Assembly (NCBI RefSeq): GCF_963675165.1
Contig: NC_087384.1
Coordinates: 3,432,501-3,496,500, forward strand
Reading direction: 5' to 3'
Length of the DNA stretch: 64,000 bases
Origin: Halichondria panicea
Taxonomy: Eukaryota; Porifera; Demospongiae; Suberitida; Halichondriidae
The first letter of the stretch is position 1. Each line of letters begins with the position of its first letter. Both the position numbers and the translations under genes were made by a program. Shown here in pieces: positions 1 to 12,100 of this stretch. The notes under the pieces were generated by a model. It had not been told where the DNA came from and made no database searches. It was given only the letters and a program-made list of their open reading frames with translations.

Positions 1-245
1 TATAATGGACTTTTCTTCGCTCAAAAATAAACAGACAGAACCAGTACATGCACATAACAATCGGAACTGTAAAACAATAAACAGAGACTGCTCTATACAA
101 CATACAGTACAAGTGCACAGTCACATATACAAAAAAAGAAGTAAAATGGCTTGAATATAAGGTATTATTATAATTATAATTATACGTGGGTGTATATTTG
201 TCGGTAAATCAGTCAACTGTGGTTTCATGTGAAGTGGGCTGGAAG
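1..245. other. 3' flank of the OSBPL gene, no gene seen
   Basis: Non-coding sequence downstream of the stop codon of the minus-strand lipid-transfer gene. It is AT-rich with several ATAATTAT-type words around 165-185. I see no reading frame that resembles a protein and no standard AATAAA signal on the minus strand. It presumably holds the 3' untranslated region. Confidence 0.6.
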
Positions 246-3200
246 TTATCTGAGTTCAGCCAGCCTTTCATCCAAGGGAGAGTTATATACCCACACTGAG
301 GGGTCACTCTCCAATTGGTGGAAATACTGTGGAAAATTAACGGTTGAAGTTACAATTATTAAAGGTTACAGTATTTGCTCAAAGAGTGGTCCTCCCCAGA
401 GAGAAAAGTTTAAGATCAAATCCCCACCTATGTAGGCCTGTGCCAAATATTCACTTCATCAGCATAATTATTATTCACACTAGATAATTCATTACTCTGT
501 AATATAATACACAGCAGCGGAATAACACACCTATATAGCACAAAAAAATGAGATTGTGCAGTCATTTTACTTAATTTCAGCAACATATAATTATACACAG
601 GGATACAGGGATGAAAATAATAGCTGGCCACCGGCCAAAATCCGAGCATATACCGTATACAGCGGGCAATTTTCAGGGGACAAAATATTCGTGGTTCAGC
701 AATATCGAAACACTTCGTGGGTATAATATTTTCGTGGTTGGAGTTTGGTTGGAGTTTGCACTACAGGTAAAGGTAGGTAAGGTCGCTTCATTTGTGGGTA
801 AAATATTCGTGGTCATACCTACAACCACGAAAACCAAAATATTTTGCCCCACGAAAATTACCCTCTATACGGTAGCCTGCTTCGCCATTCATTGTACTGC
901 ATGAACTGCCATCTGGCCGGATAACAATTGCGCATGCTCAGAAAGATCCGCCATGTGCAAAAAAGCTGAATCAGCAATAATTTGTACGATATCAGAGCTA
1001 CTACATCGTAGATCTAGCAGCAGATCTAGTTCAAGAAAACTGAGTGCATCCCAGTGCTAGTGATGCAAGCAGCGATTGTCATCCACACTGTTGCAGGCTG
1101 TGGGTCTTTTGTTAACATAGCAGGCCACGGGTAGCTATCAGAATGCTATCAGATGGGCTAGAAACCTTCAATCACACTTTCTATCTACTTCCTTCAATCA
1201 CTTCCGTTCCTTGTGACATCATTGTTTTACTGAGCATATAAGATGTTATCCAAAGCCCTCAGATACCGGGGTAAGATTAGCGCATGCGCAAGCAGTCGTT
1301 ACCAGGCCCACTCTCAGAAGAAGTGCGGCCTGGGATCGAGGCTAGTCTTGGCGTGGCCCTACAAGTGCCTTGCCTTGTTCAATACTGCATGCTAGACCGA
1401 GGCCTGATGTGGTCGGTGTCGTCAATGATTCTGGGTAAAAATATTCGTGCGTTCTAGACTTCAACCAAATTTTATCCTCCAGAAACACCAACTACCCGGT
1501 ATTAAGGTTATACGGTAAACTGTTTGCTCATTGAGCTAGATCTACATGTAGTGATCGTGAGCAGCTAAATGAGCAGCCTGGAAGCGCAGTAGTCATTATT
1601 ACCATGGATCGAATAGATCAGTGTGGATTATAACGGTTGGCATTCGGCTATTTACCAACCCAAAAACAGCATAGGTGTAGTCTACTGTAGCTTATGCAGG
1701 GCCACACGAATATATATTTAATGAAAGCGTACCAATACCGTAGAAACTGGATTATTAGCGCTTACTCGACTAAAAGTGTATCTCTATTTTAAGTGCATGC
1801 TTTAACTGCAGGTTTTTTGTACTCGAATTGAAATGCTTCCAATTATGCGAAGGATATTAGTGAAATTTAGAATTCCTGTACTGGTCAATATGAATTTACA
1901 ACATTTAAAACAAGTGTTGCAAGCTGCGCTGTGCTAATGCCTCTCGCCATGTTATGCTTTCGCTCAAAAAGTAATAGTAGTTCTATAATAAATTTTACAT
2001 TATATAAACTCACTGAGAATTATTTACATGCATTTATTGTTGTTATCTATTGTCGTTATCTATTGTATTATGTGGCTTACCAGGACCTCAAGAAAGAAGA
2101 AAATTGATTCTTCCCCAGGATCTGGAGTTCAGTGTCTATCTATCATAACTGAGAAGAAAAGACTTGTGTACATGCATATTGTTATCTATACTGTTATCTA
2201 TTGCATATGGTAGTGTTTTGTGGCACCAGGCCCTCAAGAAGATGCAGGATGTTATGTTGCCATAACTTGACATGAGATGATAGTTTACTCCATTTCATAA
2301 CTTCAAAACCACCGTGTCTATCTATAATTATACTTTAGAGGTGATAATTTCATTCCAGCTATACCATTGCCATTCCCTTTAACATCATACCTTTTGATGG
2401 AAAACTTCTCCAGTTTTGGTTCGGTCACGTACATTCTCTCTTTGCCTCTCTTCCACCTTGTGTCACAAAACATCAAAATTAATACACTGTAATAATGAAA
2501 GCACCGCGGGTGCTGATGCCTCAGGTGGAGGCGACAAAGCTTTAGGGCAATGAAGCTGCAGTACTAACGAGTGGTGCAAGCTGCGCTGTGCTAATTAATG
2601 CCTCTCGCCGTTGTTTTGCTTTCGCTTAAAAACTATTAGAAGAGGTGAGGAGGTATAATTATATTATGTTATTATTGTTGATTGCAATTGTTGACAGAAT
2701 TGAATTCCACACAGTCATTATAGGAGAGGAGCTGAATGGAAACCCTATCTGAAGGCTTGATGAATAATCTTCAACACTACTGTAAAAAATCCGTTAATTG
2801 CAATTTAAGAAAACGTGACTAGAAGCCTATAGAAGCTAGCTCTTACTTGCACTTCATTTATCATTGAGCAGCAGTAGCAGTCCACACACAGACAGACAGA
2901 CACACAAACACACTACCATATATCTCGCTGTGCATGCACACCCGAGGAATAATGAGCTATTGGTGTAATGAAATTCATAGCATACTGGCAATAAGTGGGA
3001 GAAGTCTTGAATAGAATAGCAGAGACTAGACACCCTATGAATGTAGGATAATCGTAAATAGGATGGAATACACGTACACTGTACACATTCCAATTTTACT
3101 GCTAGCACACCTCATGTTTTGCATCTGCAGCAGCCTGATCATCATCAGCAAGAATAGCCTCGGTAAGGTTCTGCCAAACCAATCTAGAGTCTGTAGGCTC

Positions 3201-6200
3201 TGTGACGGCGATATTCCTCATCTTCTTAGGAAATGTCGGAACACTGGCTTCAAGGAAAGGTTCAGGTTCCTACGATCATGTATAAGATGATTTTTGTGCT
3301 CTCAGAAAAACTCCACACATGTACACGAAGATATTAAGGTGTGCAATGTACATGTATAGGGGTCTTGTTTGTGAACAAAATTATTATTATTATCTTACCT
3401 GGTTTGGTTCTGTAGTAAACATAACGGAATCCCATTCTCCTTCAAAGTACATGTAGGGTTTCTTTTCAGATCTATGCCTGTACACATGTAGATATAATTA
3501 TATACTGTACATATGGATTCATGTCACCCGCAATATAGAAACGTTTAGGAAGGTTTTACATGTACATGTACACATATAACAGTTAGGTATGTATGCATAT
3601 ATACACATAACAGTTAGGTATGTGTGATTATTTTAGGTGCGATTGTGGTATTACATGTTTGGTAGTTTTATACAATGGGGAAAAATTTTACCGGAGTTCA
3701 GCTGTGACCTTGTGCTTCTTTCCTCCTCGAAATGGCTGCAGAAGCAATTATGTGTCACACAGACAGAATAGCACGCACGTAGCAAGTACGGTATTGCGTT
3801 TGCAGTAGGAAATAAATTGGCTTAATTGTCATCCCTGTACTAATTGGGTTACTTGCTATAAACTTAGATCTACAGAGAGGAAATAACGCATTCTAGCAGC
3901 GTGCACAAGTTCATTAGTCGGTCAAAAATCCTTTGGATCGAGCCATTACAATGTTCATAAACTAGCTAGCTCCTTATTCGGCAAGGTCATGAAAAGTCAA
4001 GCTGCCATAAACTGCAATTTACAAAACGCAAGCGTACAAAACAAACGCAACATGCAAATGTTATGCTAGCATATATAGTAGCGTATACTTTCATCGTTTA
4101 TTTTGTGACGAATCAGTACATGCTATGCACATACTACGTAAACAGAACAGGAACTTTAAACTTGCTGCTACTGTAGATGGTATATATACTCCGAGTACCA
4201 TACCTTTGTGTGAAATATGAGCTTTGCAGAGTGTCCGGATTTTTCACACTCTAGCATACACTCCCCTCCAAACTCGAACCAAGGAACCGTCAAAATACCC
4301 CTATGGTGAACACAACTTAATTTACTGCATCATGCACATCACTTACATTTGTAACAGCATTAATAATTATGCCTCGGTGCGCATGCGCAAGCGAGGTATA
4401 CGGTAGTGTGTTTGTGCATGTGTCTGTGTGTCTGTGTTTGTGTGTAGACTGCTACAGCTGCTCAAGGATGAATCAAGTGCAAGTAAGAGTTTCTATAGGC
4501 TTCTAGTCATGTTTACTTGGATTTTAATTCGTGGATTTGCAAAATAATGCTTCGTTCTCGAGTTATGCCTAGTTTTGCTTACTTGGAATGCCATTGCAGC
4601 CTTTTCAAAAGAGCACGTAGCCAAACTTGTTTACCGAGTGTTGCTACTCTACTTAGTAGTTAGCTCTGCACTAGAACGCTAGCTATTGGTAGCTGCAAGA
4701 GTGAGAAGAGAGCTGCAAGGCTCTGCTAATGCAGCCATTAATTTTAGACTTGAACTTTTGGCATAGATCGTTTTTAACAACAATCGTGGTCGATCATTAC
4801 CCATTCCCTGAGTTTTTGCATGCAGCAATTGTGTATAAAGCTATTAGTAGGCTAGCTTTATGTTATGTAGCTTTGGCATCTCCACCGAGGCATCAGCACC
4901 TGCGGTGCTTTCATTATTATAGCAGCTGAACTGGCAAATGGCAAACTTGCAGAAAACAATTAACCAACCTAACATAGCAGTGTGGCATAGGAGCAGTATA
5001 CACCTCATCATGTTCCACCAAGCATAAACGAACTGTAAAGAACAGAATACATGCAGATAATTTACTGAGGGCCAGCTTGGATCAAATCAGTGCTACATGT
5101 ATAATTATGTAAAAGCTGCTAGGAGAGCTCACATATGCCAGAGTTGTGCACTTTCACAGCGAGAGAGGAAGATAGTCTGATCTTGGTGCATACCGTGCCC
5201 GAAGCGTACACTTTCTTGGCAGGACACTCCCCATATAAGGCAGATACTAAGTGGAGTTAAATATGCATGGCCATTATCACTCTGTGGCATACATGTATAT
5301 GTAATCTATATACTGCATAATTATTGACTCAAGGGGGGTGTAGGCGGCCACGGGTTATAGGAGTTGGTTTGTTTGTTTGTTGGTATGTTTGTCCGTGTAT
5401 TCCTAGCCTCAACATAACAAACTAGTTACATGTAATAGTCGCAGTTAGATTTCAATACTAAGCTTTGCTATCGAATAAAATCAAGCAAAGCTAAGAAGAT
5501 TACCTTGCACGTTGGCTATACACATTCTACTACTACAATTTTCACTTATTCTGGTTAAAGGCAAGCTATAAATTATACATAATTTTAGCACTAGCTAGTC
5601 TACTATAGGTAACCTGCTATATAAAGCTAATCCCTGGTATGATTTTGAGTTGTGCGTAGTTGTGAAGCGAGACTGAGGGATACGATTATCTTATCATAGT
5701 GTGTTTGAGTGTGTGTGTGTGTGTTTGTGTACGTGCGTGAGTGTGTGTTTGTGTACGTGTGTGAGTGTGTGTGTTTGTGTACATGTGTAATAAATTATTT
5801 ATTATTAGTGCTGCAACTGCTCGTTACAATGCAAGTATAAGCTTCGTTGGATTTTGATTTATGGATTTGCGAACCAAAGCTTCACTTACGAGTTATGGCT
5901 AGTTTTGGATACTTTGAAGGACAGTGCAGTCTCTTCGCACTGCAACCATTCTACTTAGTACATGTAGTTGGCTCTACACTAGAGCGCTAGCAATTGGTAG
6001 CATGCAAGTGAGGAATGAGCTTCAAAGCAACTAGAGAGCAGCATCAATTAATGGCTTTGGCATTCTTTTTAGTAACAATTATGGTCAATCATTTCCCACT
6101 CCTTTGCACCATGAAAATTTTTAATTATGCATGCAAATAAAAGAGTAAAAGCTAGTATATTGCATTAGATCTATATCTAACTTCCATCAAGGCATCAGCA

Positions 6201-8900
6201 CCTGTGGTGCTTCTAGTTTTTTCTGGTGCTTGCTAGAAAACTTAATTTAGATCGATTGCTAGTTACGAGCTAGAGAACGTCCATGTGATAGCCTAAGTTC
6301 TAAAGTTTTGATTGCAATAAAAATATTCGCTCAATAGGAATATGAACAAGCATGTGCAGCATGCAACACACATGCAACTCCAATGTTAAGAGGACAGGCA
6401 GTACAGTAGGTGTGGCTAAAACTAACGATAATGGTGTCTTTAGCCAGTAAGATGAATTAAGCATAGGTCGACATAATGAAGTTGTACTGTCGCAACAATA
6501 ATTATTATGTAAGTATGCATACGTCGGACGTACATACACTGTACATGTATGTACACAATTGCAAGAAGGCCTATCGAAAACAGGAAGCTTGTGAGGCGAA
6601 TGGAAAAGGCCTCCTATTATACACAACTTACAGTATGTACGTTACAAAATTATTTATGGAAGCGCTGTCACAGATGTAGTGATATCACAAACAAAACGTA
6701 TGCACATTACTTACCTGGTGGATGATGAGACACTTGCTCAGCCACAAAGCTGAAAGCGTCATGTCCACCCTCTGGAAATGGCCCACTGTCAGCAACAACC
6801 TGTGCAAGTAACATGAGGCTCATGATTGTTTGATTCTACATGGTCATGTTAACTACACAGCCACTGTGTGCTCCTTTTAATAAAAACACCAGCTTTGGTG
6901 AAAGCTATAAAGATCGACTAATACAATAGCACACACACACTCTGTATGACTTCAGCGCATGCACACCAAGGCATAAAAATCAGGAATTTACCTGTTCCCA
7001 TGGTTCAGGAGCCTTCTTTGGTCCTGGTATGTCCCAGTAACAGTTGAAGGTTTCTCCAAGGATGGGGTTGTACGGTTTTTTTAGAGCTGGATCCTAATGA
7101 AATGTACACAACATAATGCATATCACAGGTATTAATTTGTTATACATGTACCAAACATTTGAAACATCTAGTCATACACGGTAACATCACAAAGTCATAG
7201 TTAAGAAAATGCAGAATACATGTATAATTATAGTCTCGTAAATGACAAATGCTAACCCTTCTGGAGGCACTCAAAGAGCCCAAAAACCACTTCACAGCAG
7301 CAATCATTCTGTCGCGTGGTGTTGGTTGATCTGTAACCCTACATGTATATACACAATAAAGACCTTGATCATTTGAACTCATTACATCACACATACAGAC
7401 ACAGTAATGTTGAGCCTTAACGTACGCAGTAAGCATGTTTGGACGACCAAATAGGCTGGCATACATCTCAAGCGTTGAGCGAGGGGCCAGTAAGAAGGCA
7501 GGCAGAGTGAATCGGGTCAGATCCATACCAATTCTAAGTTGTGACAGAATGTGCCTGATTATGCTCTTGTTGGCTATCAAACCTGTGATAAAATTTAATG
7601 TATATGTTTTAATTATAATTATAGCTTACTATGATCTTAGCCAGTCCAAAAAATGTTTTGATAATGATATTCATCACGGTGCCCTTGCAACATGTGACAT
7701 AATTATTACGCTATACTGAAAATACCATGATCTTGATACCTACACATGCCACTTACAATGGAGCTACAGTATACAGTTGCGTCATATCGTATAGCAGATG
7801 AGGCAAATACCGTATAATTATGCTTGACCAGAGGTCGATCTTGTATAAAGGCCGCTCTCAAATAGTAGCCTCCTTTGCTAGCAAAATGGTACCCACTTCA
7901 AATAGTAGCCTCAGTGAACTTTTACTCTAGCATTTCTGCACGTGGCAGCCACTAGCTACATATAGCTTGTTAGTGCTTCATAAAGACATTCTCATGGCAG
8001 AGTTCGAGTTGATGCAGGTGAAAAGAACTTTTGATGACAAACTAAAGGTTGTTGAATTAACTGGGGCTTAATAAACGCCTGTCTTGAACAATGGCCTCTC
8101 TCGAATTGTAGCCAGTGAAACAATAACAGCTAAATGAAACATTTAGTACCTATCTGACAAGCATATACGGTAAGCAATTGCAAGAAGAATCGATTTCACG
8201 ATCATGCTGCACGGATCATGTATAATACCAGGATATTTCAGCGAATTCTTAATTTGGCAACCCTCACCTCTTTTTCCTTTTTCCTCACCAAATGTGCCCG
8301 CTATACGGTATATGCACCATATACAAATCACCATCAATCTATTACACAACACGCATGTACTTGGTACTTTAATAATCAAACTGTTTGTTTTTGCTTGTGA
8401 TGTTTCTTGTGAGTATACTCACCATCTGCATCACCATTTCCTTCGATGTCAGGCACTTCAACAATATCTGATGAGGGCCCTTGAGCTTGGGAGAGAGTTA
8501 AAGGTGGACCTTCCTCGGCATCGTAGAAGTCATCACTACTGACAGAAGAGGTATCCAGCGAGTTTGCCAGCTTAGACGTTTCTTCCAGACCGGTTGCAGT
8601 TGACTGTGAAAACTTTACCGGTTCAAGGTTTACGGTTGGCGTTGAGCTCGACCCCACCTGATACGGACACAATTCACACATGCACTGTAAAGTTTTATAA
8701 CATCTCTCCCTTTTCTACTTTGTTGTACTGGTTAAAGACTGGAAATGGTATCATTACGAATCCCAGCCAATTATTAAAATACGGTATAAAGTGCTAGGTG
8801 TAAAATTGTTAATTAATAGATTAGCGCTTACCGGTTCCATTCTTTCAGCCGCCATTGACAAGACATCATCTTTCCTATCTTTAAATATTGCCATCGCCAT
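246..8900 (-). CDS. OSBPL11: Oxysterol-binding protein-related protein, OSBPL10/11 type (short form)
   Basis: Lipid transfer protein of the OSBP/ORP family, expected to move sterol or phosphatidylserine/PI4P at membrane contact sites. Fourteen exons (minus order): 8832-8900, 8423-8657, 7426-7582, 7257-7338, 6992-7093, 6715-6799, 5133-5246, 4969-5032, 4204-4300, 3692-3735, 3399-3477, 3111-3269, 2391-2456, 246-326. They sum to 1434 bases, 477 residues, with every phase matching. Seen: the ORP fingerprint EQVSHHPP at about residues 236-243; [10 protein letters not shown] just before it; [14 protein letters not shown] and HEVEERQRE later; a C-terminal VWVYNSPL. These agree best with ORP10/11. Residues 66-72 (DFYDAEE) form a FFAT-like motif, which in this family binds ER VAP proteins. 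No PH domain is present: the chosen ATG at 8900 lies only 293 bases from the next gene. Full-length ORP10/11 usually carry one, so this is a short form or a distant upstream exon was missed. The sterol-ligand call is inference from the family. Confidence 0.92.
651..874. mobile_element. MITE-like element with TACCGTATA ends
   Basis: Ends are TACCGTATA...TATACGGTA. The inner parts also mirror each other, with AAAATATTCGTGG near the left and CCACGAA plus AAAATATTTTG near the right. It has no coding capacity and lies downstream of the OSBPL gene's penultimate exon, in its last intron. It is closely similar to the element at 40567-40734. Confidence 0.75.
1295..1345. repeat. Solo AGTGCGGCCTGGGATCGAGGC repeat end
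   Basis: A short copy of the end sequence seen many times in the window (near 10695, 13225, 16090, 20230, 21335, 22370, 25630, 28080). It lies in the last intron of the OSBPL gene. No partner end was found nearby, so it is a solo end or part of a decayed element. Confidence 0.6.
1912..1980. repeat. Dispersed repeat, GCCTCTCGCCATGTT type
   Basis: One of four recognisable copies: 1912-1980, 2567-2640, 34755-34810, and 60140-60205 in the opposite orientation. Shared words are GTGTTGCAAGC, GCCTCTCGCCATGTT and TTTCGCTCAAAAA. It has no coding capacity. The family is not known to me. Confidence 0.6.
2567..2640. repeat. Dispersed repeat, GCCTCTCGCC type, second copy
   Basis: Same family as 1912-1980, in the same orientation, in the same region between the last two exons of the OSBPL gene and just upstream of the penultimate one. 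Confidence 0.55.
4370..4918 (+). mobile_element. Dispersed element, TGCCTCGGTGCGCATGCGC family, full copy
   Basis: Best copy of the commonest repeat family here. It starts TGCCTCGGTGCGCATGCGCA, runs through a GTGTGT-rich stretch, TTTCTATAGGCTTCTAG, and GCTAGCTATTGGTAGCTGCA, and ends CATCAGCACCTGCGGTGC. Ends are not clearly inverted over a long distance and there is no long reading frame, so it looks non-autonomous. Other copies or parts: 5690-6220, 14433-15198, 23170-23690, 35035-35510 (reverse), 45108-45300, 46464-46875, 58590-58810, 59585-59900. Confidence 0.7.
5330..5600 (+). repeat. Dispersed repeat shared with 18545-18740
   Basis: Contains CACGGGTTATAGGAGTTGG, a TTTG run, and TTGCACGTTGGCTATA. 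The stretch at 18545-18740 has CACAGGTTATAGTAGTCGG, a TCTG run, and CTGCACGTTGGCC in the same order. It lies in an intron of the OSBPL gene and no protein is encoded. Confidence 0.55.
5690..6220 (+). mobile_element. Divergent copy of the TGCCTCGG family
   Basis: Shares GATTTGCGAACC-type, GAGCGCTAGCAATTGGTAGC and GCATCAGCACCTGTGGTGC blocks with the copy at 4370-4918, in the same order. The left part is replaced by a GT microsatellite at about 5702-5790. It is intronic. Confidence 0.6.
5702..5790. repeat. GT-rich microsatellite
   Basis: Imperfect GT repeats mixed with GTTTGTGTACGTG units. It lies inside the divergent dispersed element at 5690-6220. Confidence 0.85.
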
Positions 8901-9193
8901 TTTGCGTACAGGTTTCTTAGCCGTAGGAAATAACAATTATAAGATCTACCTCCGGTACAGGTACGTGCTAGGTACGGTATGATCTCATCTAGCTACCTAG
9001 CTAGCTAGATATAGCTAGAATACAGTAGGTTGTGTGGATTTATTATTATGGGCGTGACCGTTGTTATCCGGACACTAATTATTGTCTCAAGGTCAAAGTT
9101 CAATTACCAACAGAACCTCGAAATAGCCACGCCCATTATTGGTTTCATTTCCGGCTGTTTAGTCCATTATAGCTTAGCAACCGAAAATTTGCA
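8901..9193. promoter_or_regulatory. Divergent promoter region OSBPL / LRRC43
   Basis: The 293 bases between the two start codons must hold both 5' untranslated regions and promoters unless unseen upstream exons exist. Visible motifs close to the LRRC43 start are CCACGCCC (GC-box-like), ATTGG (inverted CCAAT, about 9138-9142) and TTTCCGG (ETS-like, about 9147-9153). An AGCAAC half-site near 9177 could be part of an RFX/X-box, which would suit a ciliary gene, but the second half is not convincing. Function is inferred from position and motifs. Confidence 0.6.
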
Positions 9194-12100
9194 ATGAACA
9201 TAAATCTATCGGCTGTTGTGGAGAAGTTAATTGATAAGTTGAATCCGCCTGTCAGAGATGTCAAGACAGGTTCAGTGCTTATGCTGCACAGTGTAGCCTG
9301 TAGGCCTATTATAATCATTTTTATAAAGCTTGGAATTAAAAAAATGGCTGTAGATCTAGTGTTAGGAAGCCTGCTGTTCCTGTTGTATTAAACTAACTAT
9401 GTGTGTTCATCTATTCCACCCAGATGAGTGTAGTGAACTTGCCCGTAGTTCTTTATGGTCTGTAGATGTGGACTGGAGTGAACAAGCACAGGCCTTACGT
9501 GAGATTGCTCTTCACAATCCTCAGCTATTTTCAGTAGAGTATGGTAGAGAAACTATCACTCAGCTAAGAATTATTGGGAAACAGGTAGACTCGACAAGTT
9601 TGTCACTTGCATGTACCTGTGATAGGCTATACTAACACTGCAAATTGCAAAAAAAACATCCCATTTGCAACCTGTAGCCCAGGTGCATGCAGTGGTGGAT
9701 GGGTTATGACCCTAAACATTAAATTGAAACGTATTCCACAATGACATGTACATTTCTGCTGCCCATAATTATGTATGTACCTTGAGCACAGTAAATGGTT
9801 AATGTAATTATACGTTGTACCAAGGGGTATAAACAGAGTGAGGGCATGCAACAGCTTGCAAGCAAACTAAAGGGGGTGGAAAAGTGCAGTATAAATATCT
9901 AGATTTTTGTGTACCCTACATATAGTATATCCTGTCTGTGGCTTTAGTTTTTCTCGCACGTAGGGTTGATAGTCAGTTGTCTCTTTTTATACGCCCGTGG
10001 TTTGTACCAATGTATATTTTATTTAGCAATTTTCCTTTATTTATACTTGATAATTATACATAGATACATGTAGACTATGGGCTTTTAAATGTCAGGTGAT
10101 GCACAGTAGCCGACTTTAATTGGGTGTACCTATAGCATTGTATACTATTCTAACCCTACAAGTTTCCTCAGGTTACAATGATTGAGGACTATAATTATAC
10201 CAGTACATGTAGGTGACTCATATCGACAAGGGAGTTAGGAGGTTTGCTAACCTAGAGGAACTCATTCTGACAGGGAACTTGATCACTCAGGTCTCTACTG
10301 CTCAGCTACCTCCTGAAATTAAGGTGAGTAGTTGTCAGGCAAAGGGATATGGAAAGCACCAGCTAGTCGGCATACATGTAGGAGCCCTATCGGCCAGCGT
10401 TTCGCTTTTTAATATGGTGGCAGTGGTTTAACTCAGCTACTCAAAAAACTCTGCTATAAGAGAAGACATTCAGGCATGTATTGTTTATAAACAGTCTTTA
10501 CCAGCCTCAATTGTGCTGTTACTGGGGTTTCGAGGTAAGCCACCTCTTACAGCTGTTTTTGTCTTGATTTCCTACCATACTGTTAGGGGTATAATGCATC
10601 AGGAAGCTAGCTTTCATTAGCACTACATCTCTTTTCTTACTTTTTAGACATGGACTGGTAAATATACACTTTAGTTGGATTAGGATTGGCTAGCCTCGAT
10701 TCCAGGCCGCATTAAAATACGGCCTGGGGTATCTATTGCATGAGTGATAGTGCACATGCGCAAACTGGGTCCCCCAGAATCTGGGGGACTTGTATACCGT
10801 TAGTAAACCTTTGTAAATTATATCGTAAACTAGTTTGTTTACTAGTTTTTTCCCGTATTAATTTCAACAAATACTTGTCTCCTGTCAAGCTGTGGCTTGT
10901 GCCCTTTATAATATTGTGTTGTCGAGAAGGCTTGCACACTAGTCTGAAGCCAGAAGAGGCTCTGCAGTGGCGTAGCCAGAGAGGTGCAGAGGGTGCTCCA
11001 GCACCTCCCTCTGGCCTCAGACTCTGCTCCACAAGTTCCTTTCACTAAGCTAGCTAGCGCTCTATTGCACGATCAACTCAAAACTCCACCTCCAACTAGC
11101 TAGCTCCACCTCCAGTCAGTGCATCCAGTGCACATGCGCAGAGGAGGTCCAGCAAGGTCAAAAGGTCACTAATGAATTTATCACGTGAGCTTACGTTTTG
11201 TATAGGAATTCCTGTTTGCTACTGTACCCCGTTAATATAATATAATATAACAGATTACTCTTTACATAGATACTGGAAAATAGAAGTTAAAAAGTAACTG
11301 TACCCCGAAGGTACAGCTCTATTTCAAGGTGAAAATCGTGGGTGAACTTTTGACCTCAGGGAACCGCCTAAAACTACAGGCCACTACCTATTAACCTCGA
11401 ATAAGGGCCGCTCATTGGAGTTAATGGCCTCTCCAAAAATGAGTTTAACTCGCCTACATCATTAAAGCCCAAGCACAATGAACATTAATTCTTCTCTTCT
11501 TGATCACACGAGTGACATGACTGTATTATTTAACATAATTATAAACTTTAATGCACACAATACAGTATTGTGCTCTGGTAACGTTTCACAGGCAGCTATG
11601 GTCCAGTCTTTGTTATCAGCGTAATGGCCAGTGCCTGAGAGTAAACTTTCAAATGTGTGATATACCTAACACGCTTAAGATTCACCGAGACAATCGAACT
11701 GCAATCAAACCTGAGCTGATTATTGTATGAACATGGTCTATTTCAACATAGCCAACTGTCTTCCATTTCTTTTTGATCTCATACTCGGCTCTTGAATCAA
11801 CGTAACTGTTTGTTGACCCTGGTCCCATTCTCTTCCACCACTGACTATTACATGTAGAGCCCTTGTAATCACTATCTTCAGAACTGCCACGCACAATTTT
11901 CATCGTCGCTAGAATGGTGCATCAAGTCTGGTGTGTTTTGCATTCCTCCTTGCAAAGGAATTTCCATTTATAACAACGATCAATCAGCCACCATATATTT
12001 AGGGGAATCTGTCTCCGTAATTTGTGGACCTGCAAGTAGACAAAAAAGACAGTGTTAGGTATTTTACAATAAATACAAATACATGTCACACAAGCCTAGC

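Noticed and set aside
3063-3290. Plus-strand frame of 75 codons
   Set aside because: Antisense to a coding exon of the OSBPL gene (3111-3269).
5133-5246. Possible 5S, U2 or U6-like RNA
   Set aside because: Only short chance matches to those RNAs; the segment is an in-phase coding exon on the minus strand.
8204-8542. Plus-strand reading frame of 112 codons
   Set aside because: It is antisense to the second coding exon of the OSBPL gene and resembles no protein; the minus-strand exon has correct splice sites and a FFAT-like motif.
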